Assembly: GCA_902729315.2 (NCBI GenBank)
Contig: LR746274.1
Location: 4,057,037 to 4,121,036, forward strand
Length of the DNA: 64,000 bases
Source: Spirodela intermedia
Taxonomy: Eukaryota > Streptophyta > Magnoliopsida > Alismatales > Araceae
Direction: 5' to 3'
Made by a program: the position numbers and the translations under genes. The stretch's first letter is position 1. Every line of letters starts with the position of its first letter. A model generated the notes under the pieces. It worked only from the letters and a program-made list of their open reading frames with translations, was not told the origin of the DNA and did no database searches. Of the stretch, positions 51,838-63,151 are shown piece by piece.

Positions 51838-51900
51838 ATCCCGTCTCGTCTCACCATTTTCATCCAACGACTGCCAACGGGTGAAGGAGAGAGACCGAAA

Positions 51901-52407
51901 ATGGTATCCTGGAGGCCGTCGTCGGTAGCGCTCCTCGTAGTTGCCTTGGGCTTCGCTCTACTCCACCATTCTTCCGCCCAGAACTCACCTGCTAACTACC
52001 TAAGGCCGCACAACGCTGCCCGAGCGGCGGTGGGCGTGGAACCTCTCACCTGGGATCCTACTCTTCAGGAGTACGCCCAGAACTATGCGGAGGAGAGGGC
52101 CGGCGACTGCGACCTTGTGCACTCTCAGGGGCCATATGGCGAGAACATCTTCTGGGGCTGGGGGAAAGTCTACAACGCCAAGGATGCGGTGCAGTCGTGG
52201 GTAAACGAGGAGCAATACTATGACTACGACAGCAACTCGTGCCAGGAAGGTAAGGTCTGTGGTCACTACACTCAGGTAGTCTGGCGGAACACGGAGAGGG
52301 TCGGCTGCGGCCGTGTGCGGTGCGACTCCGGCGCTTACTTCATCGTTTGCAGCTACGATCCGCGGGGTAACTGGGAAGGCGAGTGGCCATATAGGTTTTC
52401 CTCCTAG
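51901..52407 (+). CDS. PR1: Pathogenesis-related protein 1 (CAP/SCP superfamily), secreted
   Basis: A single intronless frame of 168 residues, as is usual for plant PR-1. Residues 1-26 are a signal peptide (hydrophobic SSVALLVVALGFALLH, cleavage after SSA), so the mature protein starts QNSPANYLRPHNAARAAVG. Six cysteines fit three disulfides: GDCDL, NSCQ, KVCGHY, VGCG, VRCD and IVCSY. The CAP signatures are CGHYTQVVW and IVCSYDPRGNW, and the tetrad residues are visible in RPHNAAR, GENIF, GHYTQ and neighbours. PR-1 proteins act in the apoplast, bind sterols, and carry the C-terminal CAPE defence peptide. Here the candidate peptide PRGNWEGEWPY follows CSYD but is extended by RFSS. No second PR-1 copy lies in the window. 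The frame opens at 51733, but the signal peptide and the TATA box favour 51901. Confidence 0.97.
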   Translation: MVSWRPSSVALLVVALGFALLHHSSAQNSPANYLRPHNAARAAVGVEPLTWDPTLQEYAQNYAEERAGDCDLVHSQGPYGENIFWGWGKVYNAKDAVQSWVNEEQYYDYDSNSCQEGKVCGHYTQVVWRNTERVGCGRVRCDSGAYFIVCSYDPRGNWEGEWPYRFSS

Positions 52408-54530
52408 GGATCCCAGCTCCACAAATGAGACCCTAAACGTGGATATCGTTCTGTTATCTGTCCAGTTGTACTGATGATAAATGTGGGTATGGAAGCGGAG
52501 AATTGGGCGCGACCCAATTTTCCTTTGAGCTTGTATCATGATGAGGTTCTCTATAATAAATGGTTAAGACTCGTTTTCGCATCGCGGTGTTCTAAGAAAC
52601 TCTGGAAAAGTGTTTTTTTTTAAGACAGTTGTTGATTAATGAACTCAATGCTTCTTAGAGCGATTTCATTGTCAACGAGGATTGTTTACTTTGATACATC
52701 AGTTAAAAGATTGTGACTTTAGTATTTGGGTGCGTGATCTTTGTTAATGAAGGTTGCCGTATATGGTGTATCATGCATGGGATCACAAATGATAATTGGT
52801 CAAGTTGTAACTAGATTCCATTCACAGCGACGGGAAAACGCTGGCTCTTTTTGAAAACGAGCGTGAGACATCGAAAGAGAGGTTAAGCGAAGATCTATCA
52901 TTCAAAGCAACGGGATGATGACGCAGCCAACAACGAGAACCACTTATTGACCTCAATCTGGTATCATCTACGAGAAGGGATTAAAAAAAACGCCCTATTT
53001 TAGCAGTGTTCGGATCGGACCGTCGATTCCAAGGGCAGAACCTCGGATAAACGTCCGAGGGGAAGCGAATGTATTCTACATTCTTTCCTTACACAGGAAA
53101 GACCCAATTGAGGAGCTCAGAAAACCTGAGGGGGGGGGGTCCCACTGTAACAATGTCCGATATGGGACTAACCATGTGGATACCCCCACTCCATTTTTCT
53201 TTCCACAGAATACAACAAGCACAGTGTATGATCTATTGGCAGACTGTTGTTGACGTAACCGGGATCTTCATAATGATATTTGTATGATTAGGGATGTATT
53301 TTCCTTGGATTCGTCGTGTGTTGTTTCGTGATTATTTCAATATGTATCAATGAATGGGGATACGAAGCATTTTAATGGGTCACTTCTAACATGTAGCCCA
53401 GCAGGTCTCTCCCAAACACAACTCTTTTAAAACGCTGATCAGCATGTCACCCTCGTGGACATCAAATCGACAGTAGGTAAGCCGTAACCCCGACGTAGGA
53501 AGATCTCTGCAGTTATCAGACCGCCATAATTCACCTACTCTCTCTCTATCTGCTTGCTCTCCTCTTCTGTTGTTGTGTCATCGGATATTTTGTCCCCATT
53601 TGCCTCCCAGGATCTTCATTCCTCCCAGCATCTACCCAACATTTTTGTGAAGACTTGTATTCTCGAGCTCTGGTTCAGCAGTAGATATTCTTTCACCATG
53701 GGTTATGTTCTTTTTCTCCACACCGATGAAGAAATTTCTACGTTAATCATAGAACTCTCTAAGCATTATGTTTTACTATATTTTCTCATATTTTTCAAGT
53801 CCGTATTTTATCGCATAAGAGTGCAATCTATTCACGGCATTCGTAAATAAACGCTATAATGCTGGAGGACCAGCTATGTTCAAACGCAGTTGGCAAGTGT
53901 TACATTGTGACCGGTTACAGTTATGAATGCATTCCGTGCAGCGATTATCAAGATTAACTGAATGGGCAGGTGATATTGGCAAATATGTATTGGAGGGGAA
54001 TTCATGCCAGTTACTGGTGAAGGCTTTGACTGCACTGTGAATATCTAAATGAGAAGGGAGGTCACGGTGGAACCTGGCTAGTGATCTGGTCTTTGAGCCT
54101 CACTGATTGTTCAGGACGGGCCGAACATATGTCTATGGAAAAAAATTTGATATTGACGGTCTCGTTTTATTATTTTGAACCATTTTGGTTCATGCTCATG
54201 TAACAGAAGGTTGAACCTTTTTGTCGTCACTACATCTTCGATTGTAGTGTGACAAGCGTGACGGGGACGAGAACGCGTCAACCCTGGAAGGCAGAGTGCC
54301 AGACCTGTGATGGGATGCCGGGCGTCGTCTGGGAAGGACTCAACAACGTTGCCTCAGCTCAAAGCAGTCTTGCGCATGCCGTCCATGTGGAGGGGGCTGC
54401 CATTCTCGTTCGTCGTCTTAATCGGAATATATTCACGTTCAAGCGAATATACGTGGATACTTTGTTCCCAGCTGTTTCATATAGTTAACTGATGTAAGAC
54501 GTGCTGACCAACTTCGACATGGTTTAGTCA

Positions 54531-54605
54531 TGGGGGGTCCCACTGGCGGCGGCAGCAGTAGAGCTGAATGATCCTCATCCACACACCCCCGATGGGACAT
54601 TCAAC
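54531..54605 (+). repeat. Interspersed copy of the GGGGGTCCC repeat
   Basis: GGGGGTCCCACTGGCGGCGG is followed by CAGTAGAGCTGAATGATCCT and CGATGGGACA. The same order occurs at 50812-50880 (GGGGGTCCCCTAGCAGGCGG, GATAGAACTGGATAAGCCT, CCGATGTGGGCA). A shorter relative lies at 53137-53165 (GGGGGTCCCACTG, TCCGATATGGGAC). Confidence 0.6.
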
Positions 54606-55826
54606 TTGGGAACAGGGGTTCCGTATCAGTCTCCCACGAGTTGAATAGAGAGAAGACGCAAAAGCAAACTTGATCGAAGAAAAGGATAATTTTGAAAGAG
54701 ACTCAATTACATATGTTAGGGAGATTTAGTGATCCCATTTCCTTTCCGTATGTTTCCCTCTTCAGAAGTGCGTTTCACTTGATTTTCTTTATATCCTCCG
54801 CGATGTTTGTGTTCATATGATACGTGGTGAAAAGAGTTTGCGAGCTTTGCATCTCGATGTGTCGACATTCGAATTTCATGGTTTTAGAAATCAGAAACGG
54901 CCAAACAGTTCATCAACTTCATGCACAATTGATCGAGAGAAACTGGCCCTTCGTAAACGTGGGTCTTCAGGGCGACATTTGTATGAATCAGATAGAATGA
55001 ATCGCTACGATAAGGTGGGTTTTCCTGCGTTAATCCTTGTGCTCTGAGTCTCGTCAATACATGCACAATTTCCGTCTCGAATGACGTCCAGATTCATCCA
55101 TTAAAGATGTTGTTATTGTTTAGTTGGGTTTATATTGGCCTACGAACCAACCTAGGCGGATTGTCTCTCTTCAAACACTGCAAGTGCTACCTCGCGACTG
55201 GTGAATATTATGATGACATTCCAGGGATAAGTCCTCAACATTGACTGAAACATGACCTTGATTGATCCCATGCGTGAAATCAGATGGAGTGAGGTCGAAA
55301 AATATGAACTCGAGGAGAATGATTTGGATTTGCCATTCTGCCCTGGAACGGCGGTGTGTCTGTCTGCCTGGAAAGATAAATCCGCATTATTTTTTCGGTT
55401 CGTGCCTCCCCTTCTGGGTCTCACAGATTGCTCTCATCGAGTGGAACCAAAGCTTCACAAAAATAAAAGACAAATTACCGATGGGATCTCAGTGCATTGG
55501 CTTGGATCTTTCTTGTTCATGGTAAGCAATATCTACTCGGGTACAGAAGGTAAAATGTCCTTGTCTGTACTTGCCGCCAAGATGTGCCATGAGTTTGGTG
55601 GGGTTGGTGAATGCAAGAAGAGGTCAACCTTCACTTTTCACCAAGGCAAGCATTAGATCAAAAGTTCTCGGATATTTTCACTAGGACAATGGATTCTCTC
55701 CAGTCTGGGCGAGGGAAGTGCGGAGAACATGAACGTATAAGCCTTCACATTTCTGAATCCGAGACTGAGATCAGAAAGCCAGGATGTAGAGAGTATAGCG
55801 TGGGTAGGTGGCAGCCGGAGTTTAAT

Positions 55827-55890
55827 TGTGTGGGGCCCAGAGCCGGCGGCGGGATCTCACCGAGTCTCATCCACGCAACCCCAGCGACAA
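55827..55890 (+). repeat. Diverged interspersed copy of the GGGGTCCC/GGCGGCGG repeat
   Basis: GTGGGGCCCAGAGCCGGCGG followed by CGGGATCTCACCGAGTCTCA and TCCACGCAACC parallels the order at 54531 (GGGGGTCCC, GGCGGCGG, TCATCCACACACC). It is more diverged, and the match is by eye. Confidence 0.45.
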
Positions 55891-56194
55891 AATCCCACCG
55901 GTGGATGATGACAGATGCAAAAGAAGACGATGATGATGAGATGTAGGTAAGTTGTGCCGGAGGAACATTAAGCTAGCATAGAAGGCAAGAAGAAGATGTA
56001 GTTACAGTGAACGGTCCTACAGGAGAAGAAAAACTACAGCGGACACTTTTAGTTGTCTTACCTTAATACCTTAATATTCATGAAAGATGTTTGAAAATTG
56101 CAGAAAAGACATGGGCTTGCATGTCTTGGTTTGTTGGCATTTTTACTATGGTTGTTGGCATTTGAGATGTAGTAATTTTCATCAAGGTATACTG

Positions 56195-56196
<2 letters not shown>

Positions 56197-56260
<64 letters not shown>
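56197..56260. repeat. Compound (AC)17(AT)15 microsatellite
   Basis: A perfect AC run (56197-56230) passes directly into a perfect AT run (56231-56260). The frames reading through it are artefacts. Confidence 0.97.
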
Positions 56261-56263
<3 letters not shown>

Positions 56264-57149
56264 AAATGAGCTCTAGATCTGCTAGTTAAATCTAATAAGA
56301 TCAATCTAATGAATGATTTAATGATGAAGTTTACAATCTTAGATGTTCGAAACAAAGTATGAAAAATTATTATTGTAGATGGCTATCTTCTAGAATCACG
56401 ACATTGGATCTCGACATTTAGACATTAATGTGTAAGAATCTTGATGGAAAAATAATATAACTAATGCATATTGGATCCTCATTTGAATTCAAGACCTGCC
56501 AATGAGTTGGAGAGGGAATGAAGATGGCATCTTGCTGGCTCTCGGTCTATAATAGTTGTCGAGGACTATATAAGTTTACTTGGTTTAGTATGTGCTTGTG
56601 ATATTAGATTATTACTTTTGAATGATTTTGATGTCAAATTAACTAATTGAACTTGAATTGTTCATATTATTACATGATTTTTTAAATGTTAAAATATACA
56701 AATGATATGAAATATTTACATATAAATGATAATTGTAACTATTAAGATCATGATTCAAGATGTAATTTGGATAAATGACTTGACAATCATATTTTATTTG
56801 AGGTAATTTAGATAAATTTCTATCACTCAATCATCATTTTTTAGACATATATTATGAATTATGGTTAATAATATTGGTTCCTCAATGAATTGATTAAAAC
56901 AAATATGTTTTGGATATAAATATTATTTTTTAATGATAATGTGTATTCATTATTACATGTTGACAAAAGAAGAGAAAATCTTAGAATTGATGATTGAAGA
57001 AGAGGAATACATGAGGTTAGATAAAAGAAGATAAGAAAGAGACAGAGAGAAGGAGAAGTAGAGATCATGGAGGAAAAGTAAGGATGTGGAGAGAATAAGT
57101 CCAAATTTAGCTTAGTGACCCTAATAGGCCTATTCTAATAGTCTCCCCC

Positions 57150-58640
57150 AAGCTAGAGCATATAAATTAAACATGCCTAGCTTGGTGCATGTCGCATTGT
57201 AGGAGATCTTCACAAAACTTTTGGTGGAGACGTTCATGAGCTGATGGATGAGATAATATGTGGAGTAAAAATATCATCTAACATTACCTTATCTCATATG
57301 TAATGGTAGTCAAGCTCGATGTACTTCGTTTGCTTATAAAATTTAAGATTTTCAACAATGAAGATGGTGGCCTAATTAGTATAGTACATAGGCATTGGCA
57401 TAAGAGATGAGATATCAAGTTTTTCGATGAGTGAACTTAGTCACACCATCTCTCATGTTGTCTCAACTATAACATAATACTCAAACTTAGCACTAGAATA
57501 AGATATCATCTTCTACTTCTTAGAGTGCCACGTGATAAAATTGCTACTCATATATATGTAATAACTAATGATGAACTTGTGATCTCCCTTGTCATTAACA
57601 TATCCTACATCTGAGTAAGCTTCAATCTGAAGATGTCTTCATCTTCAATAGATAAGCCCTCTCCTAAAAGCTCTTTTGATGTATGCTAGAACTTATAAAG
57701 CTCTCTCTTATTAAACTTGTCAAGATTCCTACATAAATTGACTAATGATACTAATAGTGTAGATAATGTCGAGACAAGTGACAATGAGGTAGATCATCTT
57801 CTCTAACAATCATTTGTACCAATTAACATCCTCTAAAAGCAAATGATATATCCTAATAGATGTGCCTCTATACGTGATAACTCTGACTTACATCTAAGTA
57901 GCATAATATCTTAAAGCATATTAAGAACATACTTTTGTTAAGAGAAAGTGAATTTGTCATCTTGATAAACAAACTTAATCCTAAGAAAGTATTATGAAAT
58001 CCTCAGATCTTGTATACTAAAGTACTATTGTAGGTATGATTTGGTAATTTGAATGTTTACTTCATTATTTTTTGTTACAAGAATGTAATCTACATAAATG
58101 ACTAAGATGATAATACTAGCTTCGATAGTCTTTGTAAATACTATGAGATTTACAAGACATAGTGAGAATCTGAATTATACTGGAAGATTATTGAACTTGA
58201 TGAACTAGACACATGAATTTTGCTTAAGTTCGTAAATGATGTGTTACAAAAAAGACACCTTGAATGACTCTCCCTAAACAACATATTTAAGAGGTTGCTC
58301 TATAAATACCTATTCCTCAAATTCACCACAATAAAGGAAGGCATTATAAACATTCAACTAATGTAATGATCATGTTTGATTCACCGCCAAAAAGAGTATC
58401 ACTCGAATGGAGTTGAGTCAAATCACTAGAAAGAATGTCTCAATGTAGTTAATGTCATAAGCCTACATGAATTCACGAGCAACTAAGCGAGCCTTGTGAC
58501 GTATAATATATCTATTTAGGTTATAATTGAGTGTGAAAACCCACTTACATGTGACGTTATTAGCATCACATGAACAAGATACAAGTGTCCAAGTTCTTTG
58601 AGACACTAAGGCATCCACTTTCAAGTTTATGGCCACCTTC
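57150..58640 (-). mobile_element. Decayed Ty1/copia retrotransposon, polymerase and RNase H region
   Basis: On the minus strand, across many stops, the stretch follows copia Pol in order. It shows CKWVFTLNYN and RHKARLVAREF (about 58450-58545), AYDINYIETFF (about 58430), YNAFLYCGEFEE and VFIEQPLKYVV (about 58270-58330), YELKQNSCV (about 58215-58240) and IILVIYVDYILVTKN, where the catalytic YVDD reads YVDY (about 58080-58115). RNase H-like ISYSSAKFEYYVIVE (about 57440-57500) and KFYKQTKYIELDYHYI (about 57300-57340) follow. It is heavily mutated and certainly inactive. LTRs, primer-binding site and target duplication were not found. Confidence 0.88.
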
Positions 58641-61600
58641 TATTTAGGTATTTATATAGCCTCAACATACAATTGTAGAATTGACTCGAAGGCTACAAAA
58701 AGAGAAAAAGTACGAAAGGAAAGAGAAAGGTAGATGTTGAAAACAAAATAAGAAATAGAGTGTTTAATACATGTGTACTAACGTGACTTAGTTGTTATAT
58801 AATAAATCATGTAAATTTAAAATTTATAAAACTAAAAAATACTAATTTTTAGATATATATATATATATTAGAATAAATATATTAATTATAAGTCAATAAA
58901 AGTTTTAAAAATAATAATAATTCTAAGTCGATCACAAAGATGTAATATAATATTAGATAATATTTCAAAAAAATGTAAATAATATAATTTTTATAAATTT
59001 TAGACTAAGAAATAAAAATAAAATATATTTAAAATTTATGAAAAAAGAAAATAATAGTGTGGATGTTAAGATAATGTCAATGCCTTGACGAATATAATTT
59101 GAGTGAAAACAAAATTATGTTTAGTGATTCTTACATAAGTGATTATAGATGAATTAATAAGTCTAATTAAGATTTGTAAAAACCAAAAGAATCATAATTA
59201 AATGAAAAATATTTTAGTAATTTGAAATCATGTAAAGTATTACTAAATTAAGTAAAAATTAAGTTGAAAGCAAGAAAGATAGAATTCTAACTTCACAATA
59301 GTGATCGGTGAAATTTTATATGTTTGAGAGGAATATCATATAATGTTCATGACCTTAGACTCTTTTTTGACATAGACAATATAGACAATTTCTAGATCTT
59401 CTTGTGAAGTTTAAAAATCAATGAAATAAGTCATCAAATCATCTCTAATAGTTATCACTTAGTAGAGTAAAAAAATGGTAACTTTATGACTCTCTAGTGA
59501 TTGTCACCTACTAGAGATGAGTTAGATAGAGGTGAGGTATGTCTTAGAGAACTTCATCCTTGCACACCAAGAGGAGGCTCTTCATCACATCTAATAAGCT
59601 CTCAAGAGATGGCGATTCATCTTTTAATAGATCCTCTTCTTCTCGACGACAACTTATTCATCAATCAATCAAAGATTAGTTACTAGATGAATTCGTGATC
59701 TTTTTATCTAGAATCATTCATCAATTTTAGTAATGATACTTTACAAATCACGTTGATGAGATTTTTATTAGTGATTGAGTGATTATGATAGCTTAATCAT
59801 TTGTGATCAATCTATAAGAAAATTATAATTTAATTAGATAAAAATATGAGTTTTGACTTTAGTAAGATTTAAACTTGTATTGATCACCCATTTTCATGAA
59901 AGAAAGCAAAGAAACTACTCAAATATCCTTATAAAGTGACATCATTATAGTATCTCATTGTTATAAATAAGAGATATTTTTGTACTAAAATTATCAAAAA
60001 TATTTTGAGAAAGGTGTGATTGCTGATTTAGTCCCACATTGATTGTACCTTGAATGTTAAGACGAATATATACTAATACAACATTTGAGAATCAAGAAGT
60101 CCTTTTTTTGCATGTGTGTGCCGTCAATTAGTTTACCTTTAGCCGTTCAAGCCTTTGCTCACAACTCCACCCAACTATGCTTTTGATCTGCTTGTGGGCT
60201 CAACTAGTTGACAGGTTCCCCTTGTTTTTTATTTTTTATTTTAATTTCTTTTTTATCTCAAAAATAAGATTAGAAAAATTATATAAATTTACATAAAATT
60301 ATATAATGAGCCAAAAATTACATTAACTAATTAAAAATTACTTTTTATAATTTAACACAAATATAAATCTATTTATCATGAGTTAAGATAAAAACTATAT
60401 TATTAATTAATTATTAGCTCATGATATTGAAGACTTCTCACATCCCCCAACTTGAATTATTGCTAGTCACTTAGCAATGAAATCATGAAACATAATAAAA
60501 AATCATAAATTTTAAACATCATATTTAAATACATACAAATAAATTTTGAAATGGTACACTTCAAGACACTTTAGACTCTTATCTCAAGTATTTAAGAATA
60601 ATATCAAGTACTTAAGTTCAAAATGATGTTCATTATTTTTATCTATACTCTCATGGCTTCCACAAAACCAAAAAATGACACTTATTTAATGTATAGGTTA
60701 TTCCTAGTGATTAGTTACATCTTAATAAAACTTTCAAGATTGTGATCAATATGTAGCACAATGACTTTAGATATTTTATATTAAAAGTTAAATAGTCAAC
60801 ATACGTGCAAAATATTTAGTCATCACATGAATCATAATGATATTAAAATGTGACAATGTACATATAATATGAGAATATTATTCATTACATAACCGAAGAT
60901 CTTCAATTGATGTACTAAAAATATTTTACAATCTTCATAAAATGATCTTTTCATAATTAGAATCACATATGATGCATTCACATGAAATGGGCTAATGATG
61001 AATGACAACATGTAAAGTGAATGTTTTAGTGTTGTGTTTCCATCAAACATTTTTAATATATATATATATATTGTTGCATGATTCTTCAAACACTATTTTG
61101 TTGCACATAAATAAATAGAAGTGATTTGTCTTAGAACTGAATATGACCAATTATAGGCAAAGTTTTTAACCAACTAAGTAGTGGCAACATCACTAAAGTC
61201 AAAGTAAACCTTAAATATTCCCTTCGTATAAGATTAGTGGGAGTGAGTTACTTGGGGAATGTAATGAAGTACCATGAGGAACCTAGAGGAGGAATCAATT
61301 ATCTTTTGATATTCTAATTAATGTGTACTTCTTAATCTGATTTTCTCAGCTAAAGATTTATGGTGGTTCAATTCACCCAACCTACTCTAGTCTCTAAGGA
61401 CCACATCCTTTGGTTCCACTAAATCCTGAGCAAAAGGGTCTTAGCCACCTTTCACAAGACTTAATGGCTCCAGCCAGCTCAATTGTTTCCCTTCGAGACA
61501 CTTTTTCTACATTTAGCACCTATGATTCCAGGAGGCCATACTACATTGGTGTCCATGTTCTAGATTCATGGCATGATCCATTTTCTCATAGGGGCAAAAG

Positions 61601-62772
61601 TAGCTTGTGTGGAGGAAGACTAAATGCTTGAAGTATGATAATTGATTTTGTAGCTTGAATTATTTTTCTCTAGCTGAGATTTGGGGTGAGTATTCCTTAA
61701 ATTTTAGTCATTTAGATTTTTAAAATTCATAACTTAATTAAAAAACATTGGACTCCCAACAACTATACTACTCAAATGACTGACTTCATATTTTGGACAA
61801 ATCTTAACTCTCTTCTTATTGGAGTGGACACCCAACATCCTCTATAGAAAGAATAGCTCTAAGATTTTCAAATAAAATATGTAAATCATATTAAAGAATT
61901 TGCAATATATACTCAGCCATATTCAAGGGTCGTGAATATCTATATAAAAAGTAATCATTCTTCCTTTACATTCCTTTACCTCAATTTGATACCTTTAAGC
62001 TACAGTGATTATGCTCACCAAGGCAATTTTAACATTATGAGCCAACCATATTACCCTTCAATGCCAAAATCTTTCATTCACATTTGGTCCATACTAAAAT
62101 CATACCAATAACAGGAATGGACAATGAAAAATTTAAATTCAACAATAACCATGGTTTCTAATTCAATGATCTTACTCAGTGTGCTGTGGTAAATTAACCA
62201 TCAGAAATAATTTTGCTGGCTTCCTTGATAGCTCCACAGCTGCTCAGTGAGGAGTGCAGGCCATCGGTTGCTGGGGGAAGAGGATGACAACAATGAACCA
62301 AGAGCCATCGGCAAGTATGCACAGAGTGCCTACAATCACTTGGAAGTGATGGGGAGAAGAACAAACAAGTAGCAAGAGGTGTAGGTGAGGACATAGGGAG
62401 ATAGACAAGGAAGTCCACAAGGAGGTAGAGAGTGGTTGTAAATTAAGTCTTCTTCAAGAATGGTAGCATAGAATTGCCATTGAGATAGGTAAATAATCAT
62501 CAAATTTGACCATGAGCGAATTATTTGAGTATAACATATAGATACCAATTCACAGTTCACCACATCCTAAGGCTCCCCCATGGTGAAAAGATTAGACACT
62601 TCTAAAGACATAAACCTCAGGAATCCTAAAATTTACTTTGGAATTAATATAAGACATTATCCTGAATCATGTTCCACATCTCCCTCTGCCAAGTGTCTCC
62701 CAATGTACCCATCTTCCCCTCGTCTCTCACCATAGCTTTTCCTTCACAGACACAGAGGGATTCACCAAGTCC
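58641..62772. other. AT-rich gene-poor region
   Basis: Very AT-rich DNA with short frames only (for example 59501-59686 + and 61410-61631 +), none recognisable. Upstream copia sequence (integrase or gag) may extend into the left part, but it is too decayed for me to read. Confidence 0.5.
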
Positions 62773-63151
62773 TCATAGCCTAGATGGTTCCTGAAATCTC
62801 CAAACCCTGATATACTTATCACCATGAGTGGTGACCACCTTCTTCATCCCCATTGCTAGACAAGTAATGAAGGGCCTCCGGTGCCGCAGAATGCTACCGA
62901 TATGAGCATCACTGGGGAGAGCCACTGCTTGACACTGCGTGATCTTCTTGTTATCTTCGCGCATGGCAGGGGCGGGAGGTCTGTTTATGTCCATCACATA
63001 GCTTGCAAGGACCTCACCTGTGCGCTGGCTCAGGAACCGTAGAACACCATCGATGCCGCCTGCTGATATTGTTGCTGTGTCACCAGGGAGATGATGAACA
63101 GCGTAGATGATGTTGGAGCTTGTCCTCACCTCCCAGAGTGGCCTCAAGGTC
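62773..63151 (-). CDS. WD40-repeat protein, last exon only (possibly F-box/WD40)
   Basis: A terminal coding exon. The acceptor CTCCCATCTCAG precedes 63151 and the frame ends TGA at 62773. It encodes 125 complete codons after one split base. WD-like units are SAGGIDGVLRFLSQRTGEVL and, at the end, FITCLAMGMKKVVTTHGDKY followed by IRVWRF. The ATG at 63168 lies upstream of the acceptor and is not the real start. The style resembles the C-terminus of plant F-box/WD40 proteins of the At3g52030 type, but that is from memory and the F-box would lie upstream, outside the window. Such proteins recruit substrates to SCF ubiquitin ligases through the propeller. Confidence 0.75.

Larger units (their letters stand above)
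49163..51900. other. Intergenic region between SF3B4 and PR-1
   Basis: The SF3B4 leader and promoter occupy the first few hundred bases. The rest is AT-rich to about 50560. A GC-richer stretch with a two-copy repeat follows (50585-50880), then frames of 60-106 codons at 50806-51126 (-) and 51274-51456 (+) that I do not recognise. The PR-1 promoter lies at the right end. Confidence 0.6.
52408..57149. other. Gene-poor region downstream of PR-1
   Basis: Contains the PR-1 3' UTR, GC-richer islands with repeat blocks (53135, 54530, 55827) and an AC/AT microsatellite. Overlapping frames of 60-134 codons occur, for example 53554-53850 (+), 54249-54488 (+), 55252-55656 (+) and 55611-55946 (+). Some have fairly balanced composition and may be decayed exons, but none carries a motif I recognise and no splice chain closes. 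Confidence 0.5.

Noticed and set aside
51733-51900. In-frame upstream ATG giving PR-1 56 more residues
   Set aside because: The extension lacks PR-1 similarity, hides the signal peptide, and spans the likely TATA box at 51831.
52000-52539. A 179-codon minus-strand frame
   Set aside because: It is antisense to PR-1, which is secure from its signal peptide, cysteines and CAP motifs.
56058-56269. Frames on both strands rich in Val-Cys or Thr-His
   Set aside because: They are translations of the AC/AT microsatellite.
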